A stretch of 64,000 bases of DNA from CAVOGJ01 sp963695405 (GCA_963695405.1 CAVOGJ010000017.1:93590-157589), one strand, 5' to 3'; numbered from the stretch's first letter, positions 9,716 through 19,484 are shown. Translations and numbers: made by a program. The notes: generated from the sequence alone by a model not told the origin.

Positions 9716-10536
9716 CGCCCTCTGTGCCTCTGCGTTTCAAAATCTTCGCGCTTCGAAGCTTCTCCTCCGCCGGACGAAGGTAGAAACACAGAGACGCAGA
9801 GATCGTAGCGTTTGTAGCGTAGCCGTCCTCGGCTGCGAAACGCCAGCTAAGTTACCATCCTGCCCTCTGCGTGCCTTTGTTTCAAAATCTTCCCCTGCGC
9901 ACCCGAGCCCTTCCCTCCCGATCGCTGCCACCGGCGCTCCGCAGCCGGGGACGGCTACGCCACGAACTCCGTGCCCTCTGTGCCTCTGCGTTTCAAAATC
10001 TTCGCGCTTCGAAGCTTCTCCTCCGCCGGACGAAGGTAGAAACGCAGAGACGCAGAGACGCAGAGATCGTAGCGTTTGTAGCGTAGCCGTCCTCGGCTGC
10101 GAAACACCAGCTAAGTTACCATCCTGCCCTCTGCGTGCCTTTGTTTCAAAATCTTCCCCTGCGCAACCCGAGCCCTTCCCTCCCGATCGTTGCCACCGGC
10201 GCTCTCGCAGCCGGGGACGGCTACGCCACGAACTCCGTGCCCTCTGTGCCTCTGCGTTTCAAAATCTTCGCGCTTCGAAGCTTCTCCTCCGCCGGACGAA
10301 GGTAGAAACGCAGAGACGCAGAGACGCAGAGATCGTAGCGTTTGTAGCGTAGCCGTCCTCGGCTGCGAAACGCCAGCTAAGTTACCATCCTGCCCTCTGC
10401 GTGCCTTTGTTTCAAAATCTTCCCCTGCGCACCCGAGCCCTTCCCTCCCGATCGCTGCCACCGGCGCTCCGCAGCCGGGGACGGCTACGCTACGAACTCC
10501 GTGCCCTCTGTGCCTCTGTGTTTCAAAAAAAACTTC
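9716..10536. repeat. Array of three ~256-266 bp direct repeats plus a partial fourth
   Basis: Units begin at about 9716, 9972, 10238 and 10502, each opening with CCCTCTGTGCCTCTG. The unit contains internal inverted segments (CTCTGTGCCTCTGCGTTTC against GAAACGCAGAGACGCAGAG), so each copy can fold. Copies differ mainly by one extra 10-base GCAGAGAC step and point changes. The last copy is cut off after the poly-A tract at 10526-10533. ORFs through the array are spurious peptides (ETQRRRD, LCASAFQ). The same family recurs inverted at 11.8-12.5 kb and near 16.4 and 18.4 kb. Confidence 0.9.
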
Positions 10537-10677
10537 CCCGCACCACTCGAACCCTCCCTGCGGCGGGACCTCCTTGCTCCATCCCTCTCCTGTGCCTCTG
10601 CACCCGGGATGAATCGGTCGCGTTCGTCCGTTAGACTGCCAGCTTCCACTCCTCCGACTGGCTGTGCGGAACATCCC

Positions 10678-11757
10678 ATGACCCCTGCGTTACTCACCGG
10701 TGACCACTTCACCGCCCGCGAGATTTTCGACCGGGAAACCGAACGCATCTTTCGTACGCACTGGTTATCCGTGGCGCGAAGCGAAACGATGGCCCAGGCG
10801 GGGCAGTACCTCACCACCGAACTTACCGGCGAGCGGCTGCTGCTGATTCGCGGTGCGGACGCGATCCCGCGCGGCATGTACAACGTTTGCCGGCACCGAG
10901 GAGCGGTGATGCTCGACGAACCCCAGGGCACCCTCACGGGCGGCTGTGTCACCTGTCCCTATCACGCCTGGTCCTATGACGAGCAAGGACGGCTGACGCG
11001 GGCTCCCAACATGCCGGCGGAGGGCTGGGACCGCGCCGCCTTCGGGCTCGGCCCCGTCGTCTGCCAGGAATGGAATGGCTACTTGATGTTGCGGTTATCC
11101 GGACACGGCGAGGTGCGGGACGAGTTTGCCCCGCTCCACGCGAAGATCGATGCCTGGGACCTGCCGCTGCTGCGAGTCGCCGCCAGTCTGGAATACGAAG
11201 TGGCCGCCAACTGGAAGTTGCTGTTTCACAACTACAGCGAGTGTTACCACTGCCCCACGGTCCACCCGACGCTGAACCGGTTGACACCGTACCGATCAGC
11301 GGCCAACGACCTATTATCTGGCGGCTTGCTGGGGGGACCGATGTTATTGAATGACGGCGTTGCTTCCATGTCACTCAGTGGCCGATCGGTTGCGCGGCCG
11401 CTGCCTCGACTCTCACCGCAGGAACAGCGACAAGTCGCCTATTACACGGTGTTTCCGAACATGTTCCTCAGCACGCATCCCGATTATGTGATGGTGCATC
11501 GTCTGCAGCGCGAGGCCGTCGATTGCACACGAGTGACGTGTGAATTCCTGTTCCATCCCGAGTCGATGGCTGGCGCGGGGTTTGATCCGTCGCCGGCGGT
11601 GGAATTCTGGGACCAAACGAATCGGCAGGATTGGGAGGTGTGCGAGCGCGTACAGCGCGGCGCTGCCACGCGCGGCTTCGTACCCGGTGTGTATTCGCCG
11701 TTCGAGTCGGTGCTACCGCACTTTGACGCGCATTACTTGCGGGTCCTGGAGGGCTGA
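10678..11757 (+). CDS. Rieske non-heme iron oxygenase, alpha subunit
   Basis: Ring-hydroxylating or demethylating oxygenase related by architecture to the aromatic dioxygenase alpha-subunit / choline monooxygenase group. The Rieske [2Fe-2S] ligands are present as CRHRG, then CPYH about 19 residues later (C-x-H ... C-x2-H). The mononuclear-iron site follows in NYSECYHCPTVHP, with two His and a probable downstream acidic ligand. Length is 359 residues, near the short end for the family. The ATG at 10678 is chosen because the upstream frame is only repeat-derived peptide. No reductase or beta subunit is adjacent, so electron transfer must come from elsewhere. The substrate cannot be read from the sequence. 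Repeat arrays in opposite orientation stand on both sides. Confidence 0.88.
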   Translation: MTPALLTGDHFTAREIFDRETERIFRTHWLSVARSETMAQAGQYLTTELTGERLLLIRGADAIPRGMYNVCRHRGAVMLDEPQGTLTGGCVTCPYHAWSYDEQGRLTRAPNMPAEGWDRAAFGLGPVVCQEWNGYLMLRLSGHGEVRDEFAPLHAKIDAWDLPLLRVAASLEYEVAANWKLLFHNYSECYHCPTVHPTLNRLTPYRSAANDLLSGGLLGGPMLLNDGVASMSLSGRSVARPLPRLSPQEQRQVAYYTVFPNMFLSTHPDYVMVHRLQREAVDCTRVTCEFLFHPESMAGAGFDPSPAVEFWDQTNRQDWEVCERVQRGAATRGFVPGVYSPFESVLPHFDAHYLRVLEG

Positions 11758-11781
11758 CGGCGAAATGAGATGACAAGATCT

Positions 11782-12484
11782 CTCCGCGTCCTCTGTGCCT
11801 CTGTGTTTCTACCTTCTGTCCGGCGGCGGGGAAGATCTGAAACACCGAGACACGGAGGGCACGGAGGACGTAGCGTACACGTCCCCGGCTGCGGAGCCCC
11901 GGTGGCAGCGATCGGGAGCGAGGGCTCGGGTGCGCAGGGGAAGCTTTTGAAACGCCGAGCCACAATGCTATCTGAGTCGGCGCGGATCAGACAAGAAAAG
12001 ATACCTCCGCGTCCTCTGTGCCTCTGTGTTTCTACCCTTGTGCTGTGGCGGGGAAGATCTGAAACACCGAGACACGGAGGGCACGGAGGACGTAGCGTAC
12101 ACGTCCCCGGCTGCGGAGCCCCGGTGGCAGCGATCGGGAGCGAGGGCTCGGGTGCGCAGGGGAAGCTTTTGAAACGCCGAGCCACAATGCTATCTGAGTC
12201 GGCGTGGATCAGATAACAAAAGATACCTCCGCGTCCTCTGTGCCTCTGTGTTTCTACCCTTGTGCTGTGGCGGGGAAGATTTGAAACACCGAGACACGGA
12301 GGGCACGGAGGACGTAGCGTACACGTCCCCGGCTGCGGAGCCCCGGTGGCAGCGATCGGGAGCGAGGGCTCGGGTGCGCAGGGGAAGCTTTTGAAACGCC
12401 GAGCCACAATGCTATCTGAGTCGGCGTGGATCAGATAAGAAAAGATACCTCCGCGTCCTCTGTGCCTCTGTGTTTCTACCTTCC
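11782..12484. repeat. Array of three ~222 bp direct repeats plus a partial fourth, inverted relative to the 9.7 kb array
   Basis: Units start at 11782, 12005, 12227 and 12449 (spacing 223, 222, 222) with CTCCGCGTCCTCTGTGCCTC. Copies are almost identical, so they duplicated recently. The segment from the GCTGCGGAGCC block to the GCGCAGGGGAAG block, about 65 bases, is the reverse complement of a segment in the 9716-10536 array with only a few mismatches. The two arrays therefore form a long inverted repeat around the Rieske gene. Confidence 0.9.
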
Positions 12485-12507
12485 GACTGCTTCCTGCACC
12501 CGCACCG

Positions 12508-13565
12508 CTAAAACGCCGAGTCCGCCAAGCGCCGTTCCCCCCGCTCGCGACGCGACCCATGCCGCATATCCGCCACCAAATCCTGATAGCGGTTATAGGT
12601 ATCCCAGGCGATCCACCCGAGATACAAATTCAGCCCCACGGATGCAAAGAGTGCCAGCAAAGTGAGAAAATACGAGCCCCCCGGTTGATTGAGCTGATTC
12701 GCGACTTCATCCGCCGTCGGCAATCGCATCTCGGGCCGAGTGGCCAACGGTGGGGTCATCGTCTCTCTACCCGACGGATTCGCCATTGGCGGCGGCACCA
12801 TCGTGCGCGTCGCACCGTTCACAGGATCGGACGGCGGTGGCGCATACACGGGCGCGGTCGACGATGGTTCGGAATCGCGCGGACGACCGGCGGGTGGCAA
12901 TTGGGCTTGGCGGCCGGGCGCAGTCATCGGGGGCAGATCGACACGCGAGTCATCGGCGCCACGCCGCGGCGGAGGCCCGGCATAGGGCGGAGGATCATCC
13001 GTGCGATCGGAGGTCAGACGCACGTCATTCCTGGGGAGGAAATCGGCGTTATCGGTCGTGGCCCGTGGGAGATCGTTCCAGGACGGGGGCCTGACATCCG
13101 TTGGCCCCGGGGACTGCGTGACGGCGGTGGGCCCGCAGGCGGAAGAATGTCCGTGTCGTGATTGCGACGGCCGCCGGACGGCGGGACCGGAGTCAATTCG
13201 CCTTCATACGCCGCTGTCGGATCGTTCGGAGCCGTGCGGCCGGGGGGCAACACCAACCCATCGACGCCACGGGGCGGTGCGGGTTGTTGCAGTTGAGCCT
13301 GTCGAACGGGGCCGGGAGGATCGACGGGAGTGCGTTCCGCGTCCCACGCCGGAAAACGATCGTCACGGGGCGGATCGGCGGCGGTGATGGGGGGGAGGAC
13401 GGCTTGCGTGGGCGTACCCCAGTCCGCTGACCTTCCTGTCGCGGGCGGCGTTGATGAATTGGGAAAGATCGATTCGTAGGGCGTTGCCGATCGACGAGGC
13501 GGCTCGCTCGTTCCAAAATCTCCGCCCATCGTGACGGCGGAGAGGAGTAATGCGACGGCCTGCAT
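12508..13565 (-). CDS. Proline-rich secreted/membrane protein, one frame break (hypothetical)
   Basis: Unknown function. The N-terminus (MQAVALLLSAVTMGG) is a likely signal peptide. A long Pro/Arg/Asp-rich disordered region follows, and one transmembrane helix lies near the C-terminus (FLTLLALFASVGLNLYLGWIAW), ending in a charged tail. Two frames carry it: 13565 to about 13140, then about 13140 to 12508. Adding one G to the GGG near 13130-13138 joins them smoothly, giving about 352 residues of uniform composition; without this the first part stops at 13014. Proline-rich proteins with one helix of this kind are common in planctomycetes. Downstream lies the repeat array. Confidence 0.6.
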
Positions 13566-14094
13566 GGTGGATGCTCCTGGACTGGCGTGTGCCGCAAGCT
13601 GGGCCCGTTCCTAGGTCCAGCGACCGGTGACGGCGACGATCGCCTGCGGCCAGCCGATTGGTGACGTATAAGAGCCGAGACGGCGCACGCCTGATCGTTT
13701 GGATGGTAGAAACAACTCAAGCGGTGTGTAAACACCGATTTGGCAGAAAGGGCGCATGCCGGGAAAGCTGGGCCGACCCCGCTGGCACCCGCATCGTGGG
13801 GGCGGCAGTTTAGATCCCGCTCGCTCAGCAGAGTGCGCTTACCGCCGCGGCAGACCTCGCGAACGTTACCACTCCCTGCCGCGCACCGGCACGATGGCAT
13901 ATGCGGGAAGGGCATCATGCTTCGAGCAACGCATCATCCTCTGACTTTGCAATATCCTGCCCGCAGCTGTCATCCCAGGAGGACACCAACACTCGCTGAA
14001 AATCGTTTTGTTCACCTCAGGCTAGCATTTGCTAATGCCGCAAAACCGACTCGTGACGCGGCCCGACGGTTTCCGGATGCGCTAAAAAACCATG
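13566..14094. other. Intergenic stretch, nothing recognised
   Basis: About 530 bases between the proline-rich gene and the terminator of the PEP-CTERM gene. The open frames on the + strand (for example 13740-14171) lack a family resemblance and natural composition. The region may hold the promoter of the leftward proline-rich gene. Confidence 0.5.
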
Positions 14095-14129
14095 CAAAAA
14101 AGGCCGCTGATGTGGAACACCAACGGCCT
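14095..14129 (-). terminator. Rho-independent terminator of the PEP-CTERM gene
   Basis: Read leftwards, AGGCCGTTGGTGT pairs with ACATCAGCGGCCT around a TCC loop, giving a 13-bp stem with two G-U pairs. It is followed directly by a run of T (the A run at 14095-14100 on the + strand). It sits about 37 bases after the stop at 14166. Confidence 0.85.
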
Positions 14130-14165
14130 CATTTCGTGCTGTTAGAGAGCAGTGGAAGATCGCCT

Positions 14166-14747
14166 CTATGAAACAGGCGACCCGTCCCAACGACGACGAG
14201 CATACACACAACCGATTGCCAAGCAGCCCCACACGACGACGCTGACTGGTTCAGGAATTGCTACATTGTTGTAGGCCGAAATATGGGATACTCCGTATTG
14301 GTTAAGGCCAAAAGGATATTGCGGGACCTCGATGTCACCTGTGATTCCGTCTTCGAAATACCAGACTTCATCGCCCCAATTCGGACCGTCGTACTTAGCA
14401 AGGATGTACTGGAACGTGCCCACCAACGTGATTGTCGTGCTGTTGTCCGCGCCTCTCTGATCCCCCGTAGACACAGCCGTGGGAAACGGACCAGCGAGTG
14501 TGCTATTGATACGGTCGTAGTCACTACCACCAATGTCTGTAACATTGGCACCAGCCGCCAAGGTGATTAGGTTGTTGATATAACTAACTTCATCAGTTGG
14601 ACTGGAAGGTTCTGCATCATAAATCCGTCCGACGTAATTGGCGTCATAGAGTGTTAGTTGGAGCGCCGCATCGGCGACGGAACTCAAGGCGGCGAAAACT
14701 ACGGCCGCCGAGCCGAAAGCCAGTATTTTCTTGATCAAGGTTGACAT
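14166..14747 (-). CDS. PEP-CTERM sorting-domain secreted protein
   Basis: Exported protein of 193 residues sorted by an exosortase-type system. A signal peptide (about residues 1-27, ending ADA) leads to a low-complexity Asp/Thr/Gly-rich extracellular part. The C-terminus has the tripartite signal: PEP (AIPEPVSVVVWG), a hydrophobic helix, and an Arg cluster (YARRRW). Cleavage near PEP is inferred from the family. AGGA stands about 10 bases before the ATG. A strong terminator follows. The passenger region matches no family I recognise. Confidence 0.85.
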   Translation of the reverse strand: MSTLIKKILAFGSAAVVFAALSSVADAALQLTLYDANYVGRIYDAEPSSPTDEVSYINNLITLAAGANVTDIGGSDYDRINSTLAGPFPTAVSTGDQRGADNSTTITLVGTFQYILAKYDGPNWGDEVWYFEDGITGDIEVPQYPFGLNQYGVSHISAYNNVAIPEPVSVVVWGCLAIGCVYARRRWDGSPVS

Positions 14748-14834
14748 CGGAGAAATGTCCTCATGTGAAAGACAGTCAATTTATTTGGAAGAATCCAGCA
14801 CCGCGACAGCGTACCTGTCGCGACCTCACGAGTG

Positions 14835-15299
14835 TCACACTGACCTTGGTGGCCGAAACAGACGGGTACAGGCTGGGTCGGGAAGAGACAATTGGACCTC
14901 GACGTAGCACCGACTTGTTCGTTCATTGTTCGAGGCAACCGTGCCCGTCTCGCAGCCAACCGCTGTCAGGAATGAATGGACCACCCCACAGCCCGCGGAG
15001 GAACCGCTGGAGGAGGTGCCGCTTGCCGGTGCGACGCCCGCAGCAAGAAGATGGCTCAACTGGATCGTACGCTGCGGCTCGCTCTCAGCCGGCCGGGATG
15101 ATGAACCATTGTCACCGCACGCGCCGCTCGCCAGACGGAACTCGTACAAACGGAATGAGCTGACCGGAAGATGAATCGACGCGTCCGACTTGCATGGACA
15201 AAGAGCTGAAAGTACCACCAGGCAGGCGACGAGGAAAAAACCCTTGCTAGGGTTGCCCTGCGGCCGATCGGACTTGCGTTGTGCTTGTGCTACAGACAT
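14835..15299 (-). CDS. Small secreted hypothetical protein
   Basis: Unknown function. The ATG at 15299 begins a basic N-terminus followed by a hydrophobic stretch (GFFLVACLVVLSALCPC) that looks like a signal or lipoprotein-like leader. The remainder is Ser/Gly/Ala-rich with scattered Cys and ends in LFRPPRSV, a C-terminal style I associate with planctomycete hypothetical proteins. An in-frame ATG at 15329 is possible. It lies 88 bases upstream of the PEP-CTERM gene on the same strand and might be transcribed with it. Confidence 0.5.
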   Translation of the reverse strand: MSVAQAQRKSDRPQGNPSKGFFLVACLVVLSALCPCKSDASIHLPVSSFRLYEFRLASGACGDNGSSSRPAESEPQRTIQLSHLLAAGVAPASGTSSSGSSAGCGVVHSFLTAVGCETGTVASNNERTSRCYVEVQLSLPDPACTRLFRPPRSV

Positions 15300-15329
15300 C
15301 GTGAGTGCGGCCGATTTGTTGCTGGCCAT

Positions 15330-15756
15330 CCGCGAAACCTTTGGAGCTCATTATATTACAGCCCCATCGGCGGTGTCAATGCACGTGAATTCCGGCAACA
15401 ATGTCGAATGAAATTGGCGGAGCAGGCTTATTGGAGGCCGTTCAATCCGCTCGGATGGGACAGCCGAACGTCCCCGCCGCCCAAAAGTCAAGAAAAAAAC
15501 TTGCGTTCATTATCCGTTTCTTAGATTGGCCGCTGGCGGCCGGATGAACAGCCCGCGGGACCGAAGAGCGTTGAACCAACATCGGCATTGATGTCCGTCG
15601 CCATCCGTGGACGCTACCGGCGAAATCCTCCATCGATGGGATACGACGACCCACGCCGTGAAAAGAGAAGTTGTAATTACTCCGGCTACTCGCCTCGCCC
15701 GCAAGATCCGTCTTCAGCCGGGTCAGTTGATCGCGAACTTGTTGCTCGCGAATCTG
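15330..15756. other. Intergenic stretch with one short inverted repeat
   Basis: No credible gene. A GGCCGC-TG-GCGGCC inverted repeat lies at 15528-15541; without a T-run on either side it is not a standard terminator. An A-rich tract lies at 15491-15499. Nothing else was recognised. Confidence 0.5.
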
Positions 15757-16264
15757 TTAAACCTGCGCGTCTCGTCCCTTGGCGAAATTGGCAGCGTATT
15801 GGCGTTTCGCAGAAACCTGGTTCTGATATTCGTCACGTTTCTGCTGCCATTGGGCAGCGGTAAATCGCGCTACATCCGGCAATTGAGGACAAAGCTTTTT
15901 CCCGTAGGCCGGCGCCGCTACGGCCAACGACTCGTCGAGCCACGCGCGTGCTTGCCGTGTTTCATCGCTGTTCAAAATCGCGAGTTTCTGCTTCAAGTCA
16001 CGCAGGAAGCTCTGCAATTGATCTGCTGGACTCTGGGCGACTTTCTGTTGCAGAACTTTCTTCAGCTTGGCCATTTGGTCCGTGTCGTAGATTTTCTGCA
16101 CGGAAGACCATTGTTCGCAATCGAGCATGGTCTGTTGCCAATCGTCGCTGTCGAGAATCTTCTCGCGATCCGCCCTGAGCCCAACTGGAGCCGATGCCTA
16201 CCGTTGCGGACAGCATCCACACCGCGACCAGCAGGAGTCGAAAGAGGGTCGATTGTCGCCTCAT
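15757..16264 (-). CDS. Secreted helical hypothetical protein, one frame break
   Basis: Unknown function. The signal peptide starts at 16264 (MRRQSTLFRLLLVAVWML, cleavage near SSWAQ). The mature part, in another frame, is charged and helical, likely coiled coil, with heptad-like stretches (AKLKKVLQQKVAQ, LRDLKQKLAIL). Removing one G from the GGG at 16173-16175 (CCC on the + strand) gives SSWAQADREKIL and a continuous protein of about 168 residues. The joined product is natural in composition; each half alone is not. It lies 160 bases downstream of the group II intron's 3' end. Confidence 0.6.
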
Positions 16265-16462
16265 GCCAGTCGTTCCCACAGCCATATCTGTCGTTCATGC
16301 CATCGTCTGAGCAAAAACCGCAACACCCTTCACCGCTTTCATTGGACCGCCGGCTTTCGTACCAGCTTTACCCTCAAATCGGGAACCGCTCGTCCGGTGG
16401 CAGAAAAGGATTTTGAACCAGTCGAGTAGAGGAGGGCCGCTTTCGCGACCCTCCCCCCTCCT

Positions 16463-16496
16463 CAAACCGGACGTGCGGATCTCCCGCATCCGGCTT
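16463..16496 (-). ncRNA. Group II intron domain V
   Basis: The 34-base element read leftwards begins AAGCCGGATGCGGG and closes with CCGCACGTCCGGTTTG. It forms a stem with a two-base bulge, and the AGC catalytic triad near its 5' side is in the standard place. This is the ribozyme active site and the best RNA evidence that the intron is intact. Confidence 0.85.
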
Positions 16497-16530
16497 ACCG
16501 AAGGCGTTTCATCGGTTGGCACACGCAGGG

Positions 16531-17889
16531 TCAGCGGATTCCACTTAGCTTCTCTAAACCCAGATTGTGATAGAGATGCGAGTAGAGGCTCACACCCGTG
16601 CCCGGACGACAGCCACGTTGGCTTCGACGACGCAGGTGAATACTCAGACGCCGGAGCGTCTGGTGGTTCACCGCTGCGAACGCTCGGCGGGGATGGCCGT
16701 AGCCAAAGTACCCGCTCCAACCTCGCAGCAAGCGGTTCACCTCGGCGACAAGCAGCGGTGCGGGTTTGAAGCACATCCGTGGCGAGGTCAGTTCGCGAAG
16801 CTTCGTGCGAACTCGTTCCATCGCCTTGGGGCTCGGTCCCACATGCAGGTAGCGATCCGAATGCGGCAAGATGCTGCGTTCGTAGCGCATCGTGAATCCG
16901 AGAAAGTCCAAACCTTCACCAGCGATCTCTCCAAGGCGTACCACCTTGGTCTTCTCGCGGTTGATCGTCAACCCGAAGCGGTCCTCCAGCGTCGTTTCAA
17001 TCCACGATCTCAGACGATCGCCTTGGTAATAGGCGAGCACAACGAAATCGTCCGCATAGCGGACCAGCTCGGCCTTGGCCCAGGTAGCCGGACCATCACT
17101 GCGGTAAAACAGCACCTCGAACCAGTGGAGATAAAGATTCGCCAACAGCGGCGAAATCACCCCACCTTGAGGCGTGCCCGCGGTGGGCTTGTGCCGGGTC
17201 TTGCGACCAGATTCGTCGGTTTCTTCGATCGGACTTTGCAGCCACATGCGGATCAACCGCAACACACTGCGGTCGCTGATGCGGACCTCCAGTGCGGCGA
17301 TCAATTTGTCATGCGGGATCGTGTCGAAGTAGCCCTTCAGGTCCGCGTCATACACTTCCCGCTTCCCTCGCCCAAGGTGCGAGCGAATCGCATCGAGGGC
17401 GTCGTGAGCACTTCGGCCCGGCCGAAACCCGAACGAACTGTCACGAAAGTCCGCTTCGAAGATCGGTTCCAGAATCAGCAACACTGCCATCTGGACAACT
17501 CGGTCGCGGACCGTCGGGATGCCCAGCGGACGCATGCGACCGTCGGGCTTGGGGATTTGTACGCGGCGGACCGCATCAGGCTTGTAGCTCTTGTTCCGCA
17601 AGTCTGCCTGGAGTTGCTGCAGAAAACCTCGCACGCCATTTTCGGATGCTTCGATGTCTACAAACGTGACACCATCAACTCCGGGGGCGGTCTTGGTCTT
17701 CCGTACGCGACGCCAAGCCGACTGCAGAACATCCATCCGGTAGATTCGATCGTACAGGGCGTAAAATCGAAACTTCGGTTCCTGCTTCGCTTTCTGATTC
17801 AGCTTCATTCGCAAACGCGAGACTTTCGGAGGCAGATCGGTTCGACCGCAGGGGTCGATGGGGTCGGCTTCGTCTTCCGTAGTGGACAT
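16531..17889 (-). CDS. ltrA: Group II intron reverse transcriptase/maturase (LtrA family)
   Basis: Multifunctional protein for intron splicing and mobility. It shows RT0-RT7 blocks: FRDSSFGFRPGRSAHDAL, the AGTPQGGVISPLLANLYLH block, and the catalytic YADD (LVRYADDFVVLAY). A maturase/X domain follows (LLRGWSGYFGYGH). The protein ends soon after, with no HNH endonuclease domain, so it probably uses nascent DNA strands as primers. Length is 452 residues from the ATG at 17889; an upstream in-frame ATG at 17931 is possible, and neither has a strong ribosome site. The frame is intact, unlike many neighbours. Confidence 0.93.
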   Translation of the reverse strand: MSTTEDEADPIDPCGRTDLPPKVSRLRMKLNQKAKQEPKFRFYALYDRIYRMDVLQSAWRRVRKTKTAPGVDGVTFVDIEASENGVRGFLQQLQADLRNKSYKPDAVRRVQIPKPDGRMRPLGIPTVRDRVVQMAVLLILEPIFEADFRDSSFGFRPGRSAHDALDAIRSHLGRGKREVYDADLKGYFDTIPHDKLIAALEVRISDRSVLRLIRMWLQSPIEETDESGRKTRHKPTAGTPQGGVISPLLANLYLHWFEVLFYRSDGPATWAKAELVRYADDFVVLAYYQGDRLRSWIETTLEDRFGLTINREKTKVVRLGEIAGEGLDFLGFTMRYERSILPHSDRYLHVGPSPKAMERVRTKLRELTSPRMCFKPAPLLVAEVNRLLRGWSGYFGYGHPRRAFAAVNHQTLRRLSIHLRRRSQRGCRPGTGVSLYSHLYHNLGLEKLSGIR

Positions 17890-18360
17890 TTCTGTCAAGC
17901 GGCTCTCAAAACGTTGTTGAATGAAACACATCCTTCGTCAGGCTCCTTCGCTCGTCGCGAGTTACTGCGAGTCATCACTATTATGAGCCTGTCCGACTCC
18001 CACGTTGGCCGTTCTGTGGTTATGGATTTCCGCAGAGCGTTGAGCTGGGACTCGCCGACGTGGGCCTCCCAGGTTCCTGACTGATCTTTCGGTGCCCGCT
18101 GTCCCCAGTCACCCCGCCGAGTCGGATCGCTGCTTCTGTTCGTTGCTTGACGACCCGTGATGGCTTTACCATCTCCGAAAAGCTGGCCACTCGGAAAAAA
18201 AGTGAAACGAGGCTGAATCGGGTTCACGCTTGCACATTACGGCTGACACCTTCGCTAGACTCAGGGCTTCGGTGACCGAGTTACCACGAGAGCACCGCCT
18301 GAGCAGCTACATGACTAACGAACAATTATCATGCTCAACTCCTTTCATTTGAGTAGATCA

Positions 18361-18570
18361 GCCAGGCTTCGCCTGGCGCACCGGAGGCACAGAGAACGCG
18401 GAGTCACGATGCATTATTCTCCTCAGTGTCCTCTGTGCCTCTGCGTTTCTACCGTCCTCCGGTGGCAGGAAAGGATTTTGAAACACTGGAGGCACAGAGA
18501 ACGCGGAGTCACGACCCCCGCATCCTGCTCAGTGTCCTCTGCGCCTCTGTGTTTCCTACCGTCGTTTCCA
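18361..18570. repeat. Dispersed repeat copies and hairpin near the intron's 5' flank
   Basis: A perfect hairpin GCCAGGC-TTC-GCCTGGC (18361-18377) is followed by two direct copies of a ~110-base unit containing GGAGGCACAGAGAACGCGGAG (about 18382 and 18496) and CAGTGTCCTCTG. Sequence and translation match the families at 9.7-12.5 kb. CCGGTGGCAG and AAAGGATTTTGAA at 18461-18483 recur at about 16396-16416, on the other side of the intron. Confidence 0.75.
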
Positions 18571-18766
18571 ACCCGCGAATCTGCGACATCCCATCCCCTT
18601 CCTCCCCATCTCGCACCGCGCCGCAAAACAGTTATGCTGATCGTAGCGATGATGCCCCAGACTGCCGCCCGAGCCCCCGCGAATTACCCGGCCAAACCTT
18701 GTCGGCGAGTGAGAGTCGGTACATAGTCGACATTTACGGCTGTCGGATGCGACTAATGAGAACGAG

Positions 18767-19484
18767 ATGAACACGATGCCTGACAATCGCGTCTGGACCG
18801 TCACTTGCGGTCTATGGATCATCGGCTTGATGCCGATCTCCTGCTGGGGAACGCTGCACCGTACTCTCCGTCAATCGGGGCGTTCGGGTGGACAGCGTCA
18901 CCGACAGCAGTCAGCTCTTCAGCGGTGACTTTTCCGCATCGTTAAGTCGGAGCGACGAAACGGGCGACGCGCACGCCTGGATAGCATCAACCGTGGATGT
19001 CACGCAATTTTCCATGACCGGAGGAGCCAGCGAGTATGCCACAGAATTGGATACCTCGTTTGACATACGGGCCGAGGTCTTCTTTGACGCGCAATTTCAA
19101 CTGGCACGGCCATATAATTACGACTTGCGGGCACTTGGTGGCGGCGCCTCGGACAGCGAGCACTGGCAGTCGGAATTGACATTTATGGGGCCGACGCAAA
19201 CTTGGACAGAACGCTGGAACTCGGTTGGCACGAATTCCGGGCTGGTCGAGCAGACGGGGGTACTCGCCCCTGGTCAGTATCAGTTTCTCGCGAATGCCTA
19301 TCCGATTGTCTTCGGCGGCTTTGACAGAGGCTCGGCGGAGGCCTTCCTCGACATTCGCCTGGGGATGACGCCGGTCCCGGAGCCGGCTCAGATTGCGGGT
19401 TGGTATGGCCTGGGTGTGTTCTGCTTATTCCGCCGGCGTCGCTGGCAGGCGGTAAGACCGGGTTGTCGACTCTCAACTTCGTGA
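18767..19484 (+). CDS. PEP-CTERM secreted protein, one frame break
   Basis: The leader MNTMPDNRVWTVTCGLWIIG is a signal-like segment starting at 18767 (or 18776). The mature protein is in the next frame: an Asp/Ser/Thr-rich extracellular domain ending in PVPEPAQIAGW, a short hydrophobic helix and RRRRW, the PEP-CTERM tripartite signal. Removing one G from GGGG at 18846-18849 joins the two. About 238 residues. It converges with the thioesterase gene, whose open frame runs antisense through its 3' half. Function beyond surface sorting is unknown. Confidence 0.7.

Larger units (their letters stand above)
16426..18295 (-). mobile_element. Group II intron (retroelement) encoding its own maturase
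   Basis: The reverse transcriptase is followed by a canonical domain V hairpin (16463-16496) and a domain VI-like stem closed by a GAAA loop (GAGGGTCGC-GAAA-GCGGCCCTC). The predicted 3' end is the CTAC at 16426-16429. The 5' end is less certain: GTGCTCTCG at 18295 is the best GUGY-like start, and the leader beyond it (18230-18290) resembles domain I of related introns. The flank on the 3' side (about 16396-16416) matches 18461-18483, so the insertion lies in or next to a dispersed repeat rather than a gene. Confidence 0.8.

Noticed and set aside
9567..10612. Open frames of 60-260 residues across the first repeat array
   Set aside because: They are translations of repeat units (ETQRRRD-type) with no start context.
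9716..12484. Possible CRISPR array
   Set aside because: Units are 222-266 bases with no short constant repeat and variable spacers, and there are no cas genes.
15528..15541. GGCCGC-TG-GCGGCC as a terminator
   Set aside because: No T-run follows on either strand and the loop is only two bases.
16567..18084. 505-residue + strand open frame antisense to the reverse transcriptase
   Set aside because: Shadow of the RT gene, which contains YADD and the other RT blocks.
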